Positions 54,540-63,508 are shown, numbered from the stretch's first letter. The stretch: DNA of 64,000 bases from JBEKIK01 sp963845975 (GCA_963845975.1 CAWJUD010000002.1:1860001-1924000), one strand, 5' to 3'. Notes: generated by a model not told the origin, from the sequence alone. Numbers and translations: made by a program.

Positions 54540-55145
54540 ATGAAATACAATCACGAATTAAACACTAACTTACGGGCTGCATGTAAAACAACCTCAAGCA
54601 CAGACGACAATGACCATCTATATCCATTAGTTGCATCTGGCGACGCTTATGCACGACAGCGAATAATTATCAACAATATGCCGCTTGTCATCTCGCTTGT
54701 CGAGTCATATCTGTCATCGAGGACTGATTATGTGTATTTGCAGGATGATTTGATTGCTGAAGGCTTCTTAGGCTTGGTGGAAGCCGCCAACAATTTGGCT
54801 ACTCCAGGGAGGATCGTCACCAATCCAACATCGTATTTATCACGAAGCATACGATTTCACATATACCGAGCCGCCAAACATTCTCCCTATCAAACGTGCG
54901 AGAAAGATATAAGCAAGATGATGCTAGGTGCTAGGAGTAACACTATTAGCAGCATCGACACACGTGACATTATTGACTCGTGCTGTGAATCCGACGACGA
55001 CTTCACCATTCTTAAAATGCGTGAGCAAGGTCATTCTTTCCAAGAAATCTCCCATGCGATCAACGTCTCTGTAGGCACGGCACATAACAGGTACGTTGCC
55101 ATCCGCGAACGCTTCGATGCCAAGATGAAGGAATTGCAACAATGA
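54540..55145 (+). CDS. Sigma-70-like factor (phage sigma)
   Basis: 201 aa. Region 2 is visible (RQRIIINNMPLVISLVESYL; LIAEGFLGLVEAANN; PTSYLSRSIRFHIYRAAKHS) and region 4 at the end (HSFQEISHAINVSVGTAHNR, a helix-turn-helix). The size is that of minimal or phage sigma factors. It would redirect host RNA polymerase, and the three-copy TTCTGAA-N18-CACTTCTACATGT element is the natural target, though binding is not shown. Overlaps the next gene (ATGA). Confidence 0.75.
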   Translation: MKYNHELNTNLRAACKTTSSTDDNDHLYPLVASGDAYARQRIIINNMPLVISLVESYLSSRTDYVYLQDDLIAEGFLGLVEAANNLATPGRIVTNPTSYLSRSIRFHIYRAAKHSPYQTCEKDISKMMLGARSNTISSIDTRDIIDSCCESDDDFTILKMREQGHSFQEISHAINVSVGTAHNRYVAIRERFDAKMKELQQ

Positions 55146-55792
55146 TCCGACGCATCTTCATCGACCTGGACGACGTATGCAACATGTTCACGATGTACGC
55201 TCTCCGGTCAGTCGGTTGCTCAGTGAGGCTCGACTATGCCGACTATCCTGCGGAGTGTGGCTACGACATCGTGGCTGCCGCAAATTATTTGCTTAATGCA
55301 CCGCGATACACCATCAATGCCTTTTGGGACGCAATCGCCCGCGATATATGGGCTACGATACCGCGATCAACGATCTTCCCGTGGGTGGTAGATATAGCAG
55401 AGAGTCTTGTCGGCAGGGAAAACGTTTGTATTGCCACTAGCCCGACGAAAGACCCCGATTGCCTGGCAGGCAAATTGGAGTGGATTCATCGCAACATGCC
55501 GGATTGGATGTGGCGACAATATTCTATTACGCCTAGAAAGTACCTCTTGGCTCGGCCGGACTCTTTATTGATCGACGATAACCAAGAGAACATCCACAAG
55601 TTCCAGACACATGGCGGGCACGGCATTGTGGTTCCACGGCCTTGGAACAGTCTGTATGGGCGCGATCCCTTGGATCATGTCCGCAATGAATTGCGTCGTC
55701 TATTCCATTTATCTGTTACAGATGAACTCTGTGCAATTCCCAAAGAAATATCAGAAGTCAGGTGTAAGAAATTGGTTCCTGCCACGACATAA
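55142..55792 (+). CDS. HAD-family phosphatase (5'-nucleotidase-like)
   Basis: 216 aa. FIDLDDVCN (DxD nucleophile motif), CIATSPTKDPDC (motif II Thr/Ser), a following Lys, and LLIDDNQENI (motif IV). This arrangement fits phage deoxynucleotidase-like HAD enzymes that shape nucleotide pools. Coupled to the sigma gene. Confidence 0.75.
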   Translation: MIRRIFIDLDDVCNMFTMYALRSVGCSVRLDYADYPAECGYDIVAAANYLLNAPRYTINAFWDAIARDIWATIPRSTIFPWVVDIAESLVGRENVCIATSPTKDPDCLAGKLEWIHRNMPDWMWRQYSITPRKYLLARPDSLLIDDNQENIHKFQTHGGHGIVVPRPWNSLYGRDPLDHVRNELRRLFHLSVTDELCAIPKEISEVRCKKLVPATT

Positions 55793-55827
55793 GGGTACTT
55801 ACGAATGACTAACTTCGAGACACAGCT

Positions 55828-56022
55828 ATGCAATTCATTCCGGCAAATTGGTTGGAACTGGCTGCGGCGAATCATCCCATGATCGTCTACAGCCGCACAA
55901 TTGATTTACCGAAATTCTATCCGACCGACGAGCCGGAAAACAGAACGCTTAGCATCATCGAAGAAATGCTAGCTGATCTATGTCCACCGGTTAAACGGCG
56001 ATCTGCCAGAATCGCAGTCTAA
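55828..56022 (+). CDS. Small hypothetical protein
   Basis: 64 aa; no motif recognised (IPANWLELAAANHPMIVYSR). Lies between the HAD phosphatase and the ligase. Coding call rests on position and protein-like composition. Confidence 0.45.
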   Translation: MQFIPANWLELAAANHPMIVYSRTIDLPKFYPTDEPENRTLSIIEEMLADLCPPVKRRSARIAV

Positions 56023-56053
56023 TCCCTTTTCCTTGATTGCAAACGACGAATAC

Positions 56054-57163
56054 ATGAGACGAGAATTATTACAACTTGCCGAAACTTACAATCCTGCAAA
56101 ACATCGAATTGGGGGATATTACGTCTCGGAAAAGCTCGATGGCACCCGCTGCTTCTGGGATGGTGGTCTAAGTAGAGGCATCCCGACCGTGGAAGTTCCT
56201 TGGGCCAGCGTTATTGATCCAAAGACTGGTAAACGAAAGAACAAAATCAAGCCCATTGCCACGGGCCTTTGGAGTCGATATGGCAATCCAATCATGGCCC
56301 CTGATTGGTTTTTGAAAAGTTTGCCCGCCTGTTTCTTGGATGGCGAACTATGGGCCGGTCGTGGGAATTTCCAACTCTGTCGGTCGATCTGCGGTGGTGA
56401 CACGCCTGATAAGCGTTTTAAGCAGATTCAGTATGCCGTCTACTCAGCGCCGCGCTTTCAAGACCTTTTCCAAGATGGAGAGATTAAAAACACCAACATA
56501 CATTGCACGCTCAATTATGCGGCAGCTTGGGGCTTTGTTACTCGACAATTAGAGAAATTAGATGGCGATTTTCTCTTCTGCCCGGCCGAGGATTTTGAGC
56601 ACGAATTGCTCTGGCTGAGCAATCACATTGAGACTCAAAATGATACTGGCACAGGCCGACATCCCTGCTTCATGCTTAGGCAAGAGCAATTACCGTTGGA
56701 CGAATGCGAAGCTCGCCTGCGAGTCTGTGAGTATCTCGATTACGTGCTTGAACAAGGGGGCGAGGGTGTTGTAATCCGCAATCCGAAGTCTCTTTGGATG
56801 CCAAAGCGCCACAAGGGACTGCTCAAATACAAGCCTTTTGAGGATGCCGAGGCAGTCATCGCAGGTTTTACGAGCGGTCGGGAAACTGATCGTGGCTCTC
56901 GTCTCTTGGGCAGAATCGGCGCATTGATTGTTGACTATCAAGGGAAGCGACTCGAACTAGCCGGCCTCACTGATGAAGAACGTGAATTTGCCACACCTGA
57001 AGCAGTATTTTTTGCCTATGGGCATCCTGGTGAAGACATGCCAACGTGTTTCCAAGGCAAACGCTTCAAGATCGGTCAGACGGTGACATTCAAATACCGC
57101 GAACTCACTGATGACGGAGTGCCAAAAGAGGCGCGATTCTGGCGGCCGAGGAGTGTGGAATGA
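56054..57163 (+). CDS. ATP-dependent DNA ligase
   Basis: 369 aa; ATG 56054 preferred over the TTG at 56033. Motif I SEKLDGTR (Lys27 accepts AMP), motif III-like FLDGELWAGRG, motif IV GGEGVVIRNP, motif V LLKYKPFEDAEA, then an OB domain with KIGQTVTFKYRELTDDGVPK. Seals nicks in phage replication. Ends with an ATGA overlap into a methyltransferase. Confidence 0.88.
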   Translation: MRRELLQLAETYNPAKHRIGGYYVSEKLDGTRCFWDGGLSRGIPTVEVPWASVIDPKTGKRKNKIKPIATGLWSRYGNPIMAPDWFLKSLPACFLDGELWAGRGNFQLCRSICGGDTPDKRFKQIQYAVYSAPRFQDLFQDGEIKNTNIHCTLNYAAAWGFVTRQLEKLDGDFLFCPAEDFEHELLWLSNHIETQNDTGTGRHPCFMLRQEQLPLDECEARLRVCEYLDYVLEQGGEGVVIRNPKSLWMPKRHKGLLKYKPFEDAEAVIAGFTSGRETDRGSRLLGRIGALIVDYQGKRLELAGLTDEEREFATPEAVFFAYGHPGEDMPTCFQGKRFKIGQTVTFKYRELTDDGVPKEARFWRPRSVE

Positions 57164-57993
57164 AGCTGGATCAATACTTCACTGAGCAGAAGATGGCTTC
57201 GGCATTAGTGGATTCCCTACTTCGCCGACTCGACCCGGCATGTGCCCGGCATTACATCGAACCTGCGTGTGGTAAAGGCGCTTTTGTCAAAGCATTATGT
57301 GCGGCCGGCGTTCATCGCAAACACATTCGCACTGTTGAAATCGACCACAAGCTGCCTGCCGACGTGCATTGTGACTTTCTGAAATCGACTCGTGACTCGC
57401 TCGGAATCAGCAGATGGAAACGTGCGACTACCGTTGTCATCGGTAATCCTCCTTTCGGCCGAAATGGCAAATTGGTGAGACAATTTTTGACCAAAGCGGC
57501 TGAATATGCCAATTGGGTATGTTTCATTGTGCCCCGCTCGATGCACGGAGCGCACGGCTGTGGCTCATTGAATCCATGTTTAGACTTGATCTACGAGAAA
57601 GACCTTGATGGTGGCTTTAGCACGACTAAGGCTAAATGCAATTGGCAGGAATGGTTTTTATTGCCTGAAGGTTGCCGGGGATATCGGCCATCCGATACGA
57701 TCCCTGACGCAGACGGTCTCTACGAGATTGTCTCCATCGACGATCGCTACAACATTGTGATTCAGCGTTGCGGCGGGACAGCAGGACGTATAACCAGATG
57801 CAATGGCACAGGTGAAGGAAAGTATTACATCCGCAGCCGATACCCGGAAGTTTTGCAAGCCTTTCAAAATCTTCCCAAACATAGGGAGGCAGGTTTAACA
57901 ACGCATCAAAACAGTCTCTCTGCGCGAATGCTTCACGAACTTCTCGAACAATCTCTTCTTAATCAATTCGTTTCTCGCATTAAGGAAAAATAA
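57160..57993 (+). CDS. DNA adenine-type methyltransferase 2 (gamma order)
   Basis: 277 aa. YIEPACGKGAF (motif I, SAM binding) comes before VVIGNPPFGRNGK (motif IV NPPF), the gamma-class order of N6-adenine methyltransferases. No recognisable target domain; C-terminal half contains ITRCNGTGEGKYYIRSRYPE. Coupled to the ligase by overlapping codons. Confidence 0.8.
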   Translation: MKLDQYFTEQKMASALVDSLLRRLDPACARHYIEPACGKGAFVKALCAAGVHRKHIRTVEIDHKLPADVHCDFLKSTRDSLGISRWKRATTVVIGNPPFGRNGKLVRQFLTKAAEYANWVCFIVPRSMHGAHGCGSLNPCLDLIYEKDLDGGFSTTKAKCNWQEWFLLPEGCRGYRPSDTIPDADGLYEIVSIDDRYNIVIQRCGGTAGRITRCNGTGEGKYYIRSRYPEVLQAFQNLPKHREAGLTTHQNSLSARMLHELLEQSLLNQFVSRIKEK

Positions 57994-58143
57994 ATGTTCA
58001 GACTGCGCAACATCCTGATTCCTATCAGCACAGCTTATTCTTGCTATCGAATTTATCCCGGCGCGGGTATCGGACCATACGATATCGCCTACCTGACTAT
58101 TTACATATTCGGAATTAGGATTGCCCGGTTCCAGAGAAGATAA
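57994..58143 (+). CDS. Tiny membrane-type protein
   Basis: 49 aa immediately after the methyltransferase stop (TAAATG). Sequence begins MFRLRNILIPISTAYSCYRI and has a hydrophobic stretch IAYLTIYIFGIRIA. Supported by its exact fit between neighbours and by SD TAAGGAAAAA. Confidence 0.5.
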   Translation: MFRLRNILIPISTAYSCYRIYPGAGIGPYDIAYLTIYIFGIRIARFQRR

Positions 58144-58145
58144 CA

Positions 58146-58307
58146 ATGATCGAAACAATCAATTTTTGGCTGGTCTATTATCAATTTGCTCTCCTCACAT
58201 CACCGTGGTTTTACCCACTTTTAATTATTGTGTTCTGTTCGGGCTTTTTAATTGGCTCGGAGTTGCAATACCGGTTGCTCCGGCGTCATTTTCGGAAAGG
58301 ACAGTAA
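58146..58307 (+). CDS. Tiny transmembrane protein
   Basis: 53 aa, 2 nt after the previous stop, ending with TAATG shared with the next gene. One clear transmembrane helix (WFYPLLIIVFCSGFLIGS) and a basic tail (YRLLRRHFRKGQ): cytosolic tail likely. Possibly works with the 49-aa neighbour. Confidence 0.55.
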   Translation: MIETINFWLVYYQFALLTSPWFYPLLIIVFCSGFLIGSELQYRLLRRHFRKGQ

Positions 58308-58714
58308 TGATCCAACAAGAGGAACTGAATCGTGTGAAGATCAATATCGGCGAGCTTGTAGAAGCATTCATACTTCACCGCTGGCAGACTGGACAGCCTC
58401 GCTTTTACATGCGTGACTTGCACGATTACATCCTTGCTCGCACGCAAATCGCCCCGGCATCGCCGGATCGGATTCTTCGACAACTGCGCCAGGATGGCAA
58501 GTTTGATTACGAGGTAATTGACCGTCAAGCGTCATGCTATCAGATCACCGCTATTGGAAGCAGTCGGACTGCCGGCAAATCAAAAATTGTAACACTGTTG
58601 CATCGTGGCAAACCGGTGGATCAATTCGAGGCTGTTGGTAAACGGTTTCGGCTGCCAGCACATGTTATTGACCATCTCTTTGCGTCCAACGATTTCGAGT
58701 TGGCGATCGGCTGA
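58307..58714 (+). CDS. Winged-helix-like hypothetical protein
   Basis: 135 aa from ATG 58307 (TAATG overlap, SD GGAAAGGAC), not the longer frame from 58121. PRFYMRDLHDYILARTQIAP then SPDRILRQLRQDGKFDYEVI looks like a winged helix-turn-helix domain; the C-terminal part may be a second small domain. Possibly a regulator. Confidence 0.5.
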   Translation: MIQQEELNRVKINIGELVEAFILHRWQTGQPRFYMRDLHDYILARTQIAPASPDRILRQLRQDGKFDYEVIDRQASCYQITAIGSSRTAGKSKIVTLLHRGKPVDQFEAVGKRFRLPAHVIDHLFASNDFELAIG

Positions 58715-58728
58715 CCCCTGAGAACATC

Positions 58729-59721
58729 ATGCGTATACCAAAACAGCTTAGTCATTCGGGATTTTCGCTCTGGGAAAAGTCACCAGATGAATTTTACCTC
58801 CGATACCTCAGTGAGCGGCGACCTCCTCGCGTTCCACAAGAACGCCCAGCGGCGGTTGGTTCCGCATTTGATGCCTATGTAAAGTCAGCCCTCCATGCGG
58901 CCATCTTCGGAGCCGGTTCCGATCCCAAATACCAATTTCCGGCCCTATTCGAGGCCCAGGTTGAGCCACAAAACCGTGATTGGGCGCTGGACGAGGGCAA
59001 ACATGTCTTCGAGAGCTATATTCTCTCCGGTTTTTACGACGACATCCTGATGCTCTTAAAGACTGCCAAGGAACCTCCACGATTCGAGTTCTCGGTGCAG
59101 GCTGTAATCCACGGTGTACCATTCACGGGTAAACCAGATTGCCGTTTTGTCACCGCAGGCCATGTGAACGTGGTCCATGACTGGAAGTGCAATGGATATT
59201 GCAGTAAATACACCACCAGTCCATGCAAAAGTTTTATGCGATGCAGGGATGGTTACGCCTCGGTCAAGCCGTCCAAGAGCCATGACACTGAACATCGTGA
59301 ATTCCTCGTGTATCAGCACGGTGACATAACAATAAATACGACATATTTGGAAGCTGCCAACACCGACTGGGCCGACCAGCTTTCGCTCTACGGCTGGGCT
59401 TTAGAAGAGAAGATCGGTGACGAGAATGTAGTGCTGTCGATCCATCAGATCGTTGCCAAACCAATGCCCGATCAAAGGCCGCAACTCCGCGTGGCCCAAT
59501 ATCGCGCGAGGGTGAAATCATCTTATCAGCAGGAATTGGCGGCTAGGCTCAAGCGATGCTGGGACGCCATTACAAGCGGCCACATCTTCGTGAATCTCAG
59601 CCGCGAGGATTCCGATGCCCGCTGCCAAGTGCTCGACGAGACGGCCGTTGGGCTGCAATCAGACGGTTCCAGCTTAGAGACCTATTTCAATGAAGCTACC
59701 CGCGACAGATACATGGGATGA
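58729..59721 (+). CDS. PD-(D/E)XK nuclease, Cas4/RecB-like
   Basis: 330 aa. QLSHSGFSLWEKSPDEFYLR is the conserved N-terminal helix of this family; GKPDCRF then VVHDWKCNGYC carry the PD and D-x-K catalytic residues (about 137 and 149-151); a QLSLYGWALEE helix follows. No four-cysteine cluster is certain. Acts on DNA ends in recombination or processing. Confidence 0.75.
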   Translation: MRIPKQLSHSGFSLWEKSPDEFYLRYLSERRPPRVPQERPAAVGSAFDAYVKSALHAAIFGAGSDPKYQFPALFEAQVEPQNRDWALDEGKHVFESYILSGFYDDILMLLKTAKEPPRFEFSVQAVIHGVPFTGKPDCRFVTAGHVNVVHDWKCNGYCSKYTTSPCKSFMRCRDGYASVKPSKSHDTEHREFLVYQHGDITINTTYLEAANTDWADQLSLYGWALEEKIGDENVVLSIHQIVAKPMPDQRPQLRVAQYRARVKSSYQQELAARLKRCWDAITSGHIFVNLSREDSDARCQVLDETAVGLQSDGSSLETYFNEATRDRYMG

Positions 59722-59724
59722 ATT

Positions 59725-60513
59725 ATGCCTCGCTTTTGCATCAGTGACTTACATCTTTGTGACAGGGGACCACGCGATAATTTCGCATACAACAGTCGTG
59801 AAAAACGATTCTGTGAGTTTCTTAAATTCGTAGACAATAACAACGGTAAACTTCTCATACTCGGAGATTTGTTTGATTGGTGGCAGGTCAATTTAAGTGA
59901 ATCGGTCCTTCGCTATCATTACTTAATTGACCGTCTTGCTGCTATGGAAGCCCGTTACGTTGTTGGCAATCACGACAATGCCTTGGTTAAATTTATCGGC
60001 ACTTCCTTGATGCCGGCACACTCCCTCTTCCAATCAGCAAGCGGGCCTTTCGAGGAAACAATCGGCGATCGAAGATTCGCCTTTTTACACGGCCATGAAT
60101 CCGATCCCTACTGCCGAGACTCGAATCCCGGCGTCGGTGAAATAACAGCCATTATCTCAGGGATGCTGGAAGACCGTAATAAGGGACCGTTCAATACACA
60201 TGGCCATGCTGTTGAAGATGAGTTTGTTGGCACGCTTGAAAACGCTTTGACTCTTTGGCGGAAACTGACTTTCCAACCTGGTCGGCTCGATGAGATGCTC
60301 GATAGTGTGGAAGCCTATCGCAAAAAGGCGGGCGCGGATGTCGTTATCTACGGTCACACTCACGAGCCTGGCCGCATCGGCGATTACCATTACAACACCG
60401 GCTGCTGGGCGCGAGATCACGATACCTTCATTCGCATTGATGATGATGGTGGTGTTAGTGCATGGGAATGGACCAAGGTAGGAGCCATTCCCTTTGAGAA
60501 GATTCTGCGATAA
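59725..60513 (+). CDS. Calcineurin-like phosphoesterase (UDP-diacylglucosamine hydrolase/LpxH-like fold)
   Basis: 262 aa. FCISDLHL, LLILGDLFDWW, YVVGNHDN, FLHGHESD and VVIYGHTHEPG supply the full metal-binding set with the D-x-H, GDxxD, GNHD, GHxH order. Similar to LpxH-type and phage phosphoesterases. Second phosphoesterase in the window, without the HTH fusion. Substrate not assigned. Confidence 0.78.
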   Translation: MPRFCISDLHLCDRGPRDNFAYNSREKRFCEFLKFVDNNNGKLLILGDLFDWWQVNLSESVLRYHYLIDRLAAMEARYVVGNHDNALVKFIGTSLMPAHSLFQSASGPFEETIGDRRFAFLHGHESDPYCRDSNPGVGEITAIISGMLEDRNKGPFNTHGHAVEDEFVGTLENALTLWRKLTFQPGRLDEMLDSVEAYRKKAGADVVIYGHTHEPGRIGDYHYNTGCWARDHDTFIRIDDDGGVSAWEWTKVGAIPFEKILR

Positions 60514-60557
60514 AGCTCTTTTCTTAATCACAATCCTATTCACGGGAGATACTATCA

Positions 60558-60986
60558 ATGGAGACTATCAAAACAATTGCCCACATAGTTGTACTCATAG
60601 CAGTTCTAGTAGTTGCTTTTCTGGCTTTCAAATCTTGGAAAAGCGACACGCAAGAAATTGATCCACTACAAATTGCAGACCGATTAAGGATGTTGAAAGA
60701 GACGCCAAAAAAGACACCAAACGAAACACCTAAAGAGACCCCAAAAGACACTCCTACCTTAACAGTCTTCTCAGCGAAATGGTGCAGCGCTTGTCAACAT
60801 GCAAAGCCGACCATCAATAAGATTGAACAATCCGGCGTCAAGGTGACTCGTATAGACGCTGACGAGCAACCTCAATTATTGCGGGAAAACAATGTCAACT
60901 TGCTTCCCACATTCATTGCCATCAAGGACGGCAAGACACTTCGCACGCAGGATGTCAACGCAGTATTGGAGTTCCTATGCTTGTAA
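60558..60986 (+). CDS. Membrane-anchored thioredoxin-like protein
   Basis: 142 aa, SD ACGGGAGAT. An N-terminal transmembrane helix (IVVLIAVLVVAFLAF), a linker of TPKxTP repeats (about 50-66), then a thioredoxin fold with the redox pair CSAC in FSAKWCSACQHAKPT and a cis-proline region LLPTFIAI. Topology could place it in the periplasm for disulfide control, perhaps for the Cys-rich tail proteins. Overlaps the next gene. Confidence 0.75.
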   Translation: METIKTIAHIVVLIAVLVVAFLAFKSWKSDTQEIDPLQIADRLRMLKETPKKTPNETPKETPKDTPTLTVFSAKWCSACQHAKPTINKIEQSGVKVTRIDADEQPQLLRENNVNLLPTFIAIKDGKTLRTQDVNAVLEFLCL

Positions 60987-61216
60987 TCATATTAGCTTTT
61001 CTCTGCGGAATCGGCATGGACGTGGTTTGGACATACTGCGTTCATTCAATTCAAGCCCACAGACCAATCATTGCTGCTAATATGTCCGTGCTGATCTTCG
61101 TTTTCACGCTTGTCTCCACTGTCTTAGTCATCGAAAAGTGTATCCCGGCAATTGTTGCTTATGCCCTCGGCAATTGGATTGGCACTTATATCACGGTGAA
61201 AAGGAAGGCATGGTAA
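60977..61216 (+). CDS. Small membrane protein
   Basis: 79 aa with three hydrophobic segments (LVIILAFLCGIGMDVVW; VLIFVFTLVSTVLVI; AIVAYALGNWIGTYI). The GNWIGTYI ending resembles DUF5698/DUF2179-type small membrane proteins. Function unknown. Confidence 0.5.
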   Translation: MLVIILAFLCGIGMDVVWTYCVHSIQAHRPIIAANMSVLIFVFTLVSTVLVIEKCIPAIVAYALGNWIGTYITVKRKAW

Positions 61217-61935
61217 AGCACCGGTTAATCCAAGGTGACGTTCTCAATGTGTTGCCGACGCTGGGCGACTTCACCTGCTGTTTCTTGGACCCGCCCGATG
61301 CCCTGGGACTAAAGCTCAATGGATATCACGACCGGCCGCGTAAAGGATACATAGAGTGGCTCGCTGATGTAATGACAAGGACGATTCCGCATTGCGGGAT
61401 CACTTGGTTAAGCTACAACAGCCAGTGGGACTTGGCTGTAAAGCATTGGGCTTATGACTATGGCCAAATCCATAGGTATGTAGAGATTAAGCCCTTTTAC
61501 CAACACTACACGTTTTTCCAGTGCAATAACAATGACTGTGCTCCGTCTGAGCGACCTATGCTCAGGTTCCGCCACAAGGGCGCGCCAATCTACCCGGATC
61601 AGATTCGCGTCCCATCTTGGCGGCTGTTGAATGGAGATAAGCGTGCCGCCCCCGGCGGTAAGGTTCCAGGGAATGTGTGGGAAGTGCCGCGAGTGGTGGG
61701 CAATTCAAAACAACGTCGTGCATGGCATCCAACACAGCTTGGAGAAACGCTTGTTGAACGGGCCATTCTTCTGAGCACAAAAGAAGGCGACGAAATTCTC
61801 GACCTATTCTCGGGAACTGGCACGGTGATCCGCGTCAGCCGCCGTATCGGCCGATCTACCATCTCGGTGGAACTCAACGATTTCTATTGTAACAAGATTG
61901 CCGAAGAGCATGGTTTGGAGGTAATGCGAGCATGA
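61210..61935 (+). CDS. DNA methyltransferase 3 with DPPD motif
   Basis: 241 aa; ATG 61210 after AAGGAAGG overlaps the previous gene by 7 nt. CCFLDPPDALG replaces the usual DPPY motif, and EILDLFSGTGTVIRVSRRIG then TISVELNDFYC form motif I, so the order is beta-class. Length is short (no large target domain). The DPPD substitution changes the base-stacking residue, so activity or target is uncertain. Confidence 0.75.
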   Translation: MVKHRLIQGDVLNVLPTLGDFTCCFLDPPDALGLKLNGYHDRPRKGYIEWLADVMTRTIPHCGITWLSYNSQWDLAVKHWAYDYGQIHRYVEIKPFYQHYTFFQCNNNDCAPSERPMLRFRHKGAPIYPDQIRVPSWRLLNGDKRAAPGGKVPGNVWEVPRVVGNSKQRRAWHPTQLGETLVERAILLSTKEGDEILDLFSGTGTVIRVSRRIGRSTISVELNDFYCNKIAEEHGLEVMRA

Positions 61936-62183
61936 AATTGACTGACAGAGAACGCATCGGACAAGACCTTTGGCCACATCACCGTGACTTCCTTGTGAAA
62001 CAAGCTCTGGAAGCCAAGGAAGGCGAGCACATCCACATTAGCGATGGCGAGGCAGAGACCTTGGCTCGCCAAGAGACTGAAGACGAGATTGCTAAAAGGC
62101 TCAGGTTCTACGAATTGACCGATCCTAGTTCGATCCGGCCGAAGTCCAAACCGCAATTCAACTACGTGGACATCGACCTGTAG
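61932..62183 (+). CDS. Small charged protein
   Basis: 83 aa, helical, highly charged (HRDFLVKQALEAKEGEHIHI). Coupled to methyltransferase 3 by ATGA. No motif recognised. Confidence 0.5.
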   Translation: MKLTDRERIGQDLWPHHRDFLVKQALEAKEGEHIHISDGEAETLARQETEDEIAKRLRFYELTDPSSIRPKSKPQFNYVDIDL

Positions 62184-62244
62184 TGATTTTTACCATCTGA
62201 CTTATTGTATCGAGTCTTACGGCACCTGGTTAATAGCCGCGACT

Positions 62245-62280
62245 AGAAATCGCCATCGTCCTGTAAGAAATTGCCATCTT
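62245..62280. repeat. Two 15-bp near-repeats, 21-bp period
   Basis: AGAAATCGCCATCGT at 62245-62259 and AGAAATTGCCATCTT at 62266-62280 (two mismatches). The 21-bp spacing is two helical turns, as for paired protein-binding sites, in the 133-nt non-coding gap before the gene at 62317. Confidence 0.4.
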
Positions 62281-62316
62281 GCCCGACATAAGGGTGAAAC
62301 ATAAGGAGCAATCACC

Positions 62317-62559
62317 ATGAGAGAAGTCACCCAAGAAGAAATGGACGCCATTGGTACGCGGCATGGTATCCATCCACGTTACCGTAAGGAGTTTCTGAAG
62401 TTGGCGAACAAAGGCCGCATTGACAACAATCAATTCGGTACTCGGCTGCATACCTGCCTTAACTATCGGGCAGCCTGCCGTGAGTTGATGGAATTGTTGT
62501 CGGAGCCAGTTCACCATCTCTTCCAGTACCGTCAATTCCAATCCGTGGAGGCCCTATGA
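62317..62559 (+). CDS. Small helical protein
   Basis: 80 aa, SD AAGGAGC at good spacing. Sequence TQEEMDAIGTRHGIHPRYRK then EFLKLANKGRID is helical; no known motif. Overlaps the next start (ATGA). Confidence 0.5.
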   Translation: MREVTQEEMDAIGTRHGIHPRYRKEFLKLANKGRIDNNQFGTRLHTCLNYRAACRELMELLSEPVHHLFQYRQFQSVEAL

Positions 62560-62819
62560 CTCCGGTTTGTGATTTCGTTGGCAAGCCAATCACCGTCGGC
62601 TGCCTTTGTGCATATCCTTTACGGCGTGGTTCAAAAATGTGGCTGACTACGCTTCGTATTGAAAACATCGACCAAATCGGTGATGCCATTGTCCTTACCG
62701 GCCGCGATGGCAATGGTCGTCACACACGAACACGTAATATCCGTAACTGCATCGTCATAGAAATCCCTAATGAACTTCAAACAGAAATCAATCAAGGGCA
62801 AGAGCCGCAAGCTGTATAA
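62556..62819 (+). CDS. Small beta protein
   Basis: 87 aa: GKPITVGCLCAYPLRRGSKM then WLTTLRIENIDQIGDAIVLT suggests an SH3-like barrel of unknown role. Coupled to its upstream neighbour; its last 50 bases overlap the next gene. Confidence 0.45.
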   Translation: MTPVCDFVGKPITVGCLCAYPLRRGSKMWLTTLRIENIDQIGDAIVLTGRDGNGRHTRTRNIRNCIVIEIPNELQTEINQGQEPQAV

Positions 62820-63171
62820 GGAATGGTTTGACGAGACTAAACAATATCGAATTGTTTGGACCAAAGAGGTTAGTGGCATTCGTGTTCCGCCACATTATTT
62901 TGCAACTGTTCGCATCATTCTTCCAGATAGCCACGAAATGTGGGACTTTGTGGGCCGTCGTGGATCATACAAAACATTCAAAAAAGCCGTCGAAGTATGT
63001 GATGTCCACAAGCGACTGTGGATAAATGCGACTGAAGCCAACGGCATTCGCAAGTTGAAAGAACTATTTGGAAAGATGCCTGTTGGAATACCAGTTTGGG
63101 TCAAAAAGAATCACCACGATCTGTACAAACTGCTCATCAACTCATCCAAAATAGCAGATCAACATGGCTGA
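62770..63171 (+). CDS. Hypothetical basic protein
   Basis: 133 aa, rich in Lys/Trp (GKSRKLYKEWFDETKQYRIV; FKKAVEVCDVHKRLW). A 50-nt overlap with the previous gene is unusually long, but no later start is available before the conserved-looking body. Function unknown. Confidence 0.45.
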   Translation: MNFKQKSIKGKSRKLYKEWFDETKQYRIVWTKEVSGIRVPPHYFATVRIILPDSHEMWDFVGRRGSYKTFKKAVEVCDVHKRLWINATEANGIRKLKELFGKMPVGIPVWVKKNHHDLYKLLINSSKIADQHG

Positions 63172-63508
63172 CTTATCTGACATCATCCAAGCGATACAAA
63201 AAGAAATTGCCAACTTGCGGGCCGAAACCGCCCGTTACGATCGCAATAAGGCGATGTATGAGGCCGCAACCGCTAGCTACTACTTCAAGAAGGCGGAACT
63301 AGCTCTCAAAGAGCAGGAAATCCTGCTCCAACGGGCTAAAAACTTCAATCGCCCGTCTATTCTCCTCGGAGCGGAACTTTTCAAAGAGGAGCGTGTCAAC
63401 GGAACCATTTGGATAGCAACGGCCCGAGGCGTATCCGCAGAAGGTAATAGTCCTGAAATGGCGTTTTTAGCTCTTGATGAACTTTGGACACAGGGAGAAA
63501 CATCGTGA
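63164..63508 (+). CDS. Coiled-coil hypothetical protein
   Basis: 114 aa: an N-terminal coiled coil (IIQAIQKEIANLRAETARYD ... FKKAELALKEQEILLQRAKN) and a short C-terminal alpha/beta part (GTIWIATARGVSAEGNSPEM), which looks like a small regulatory or assembly protein. Overlaps both neighbours by a few bases. Confidence 0.45.
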   Translation: MADLSDIIQAIQKEIANLRAETARYDRNKAMYEAATASYYFKKAELALKEQEILLQRAKNFNRPSILLGAELFKEERVNGTIWIATARGVSAEGNSPEMAFLALDELWTQGETS

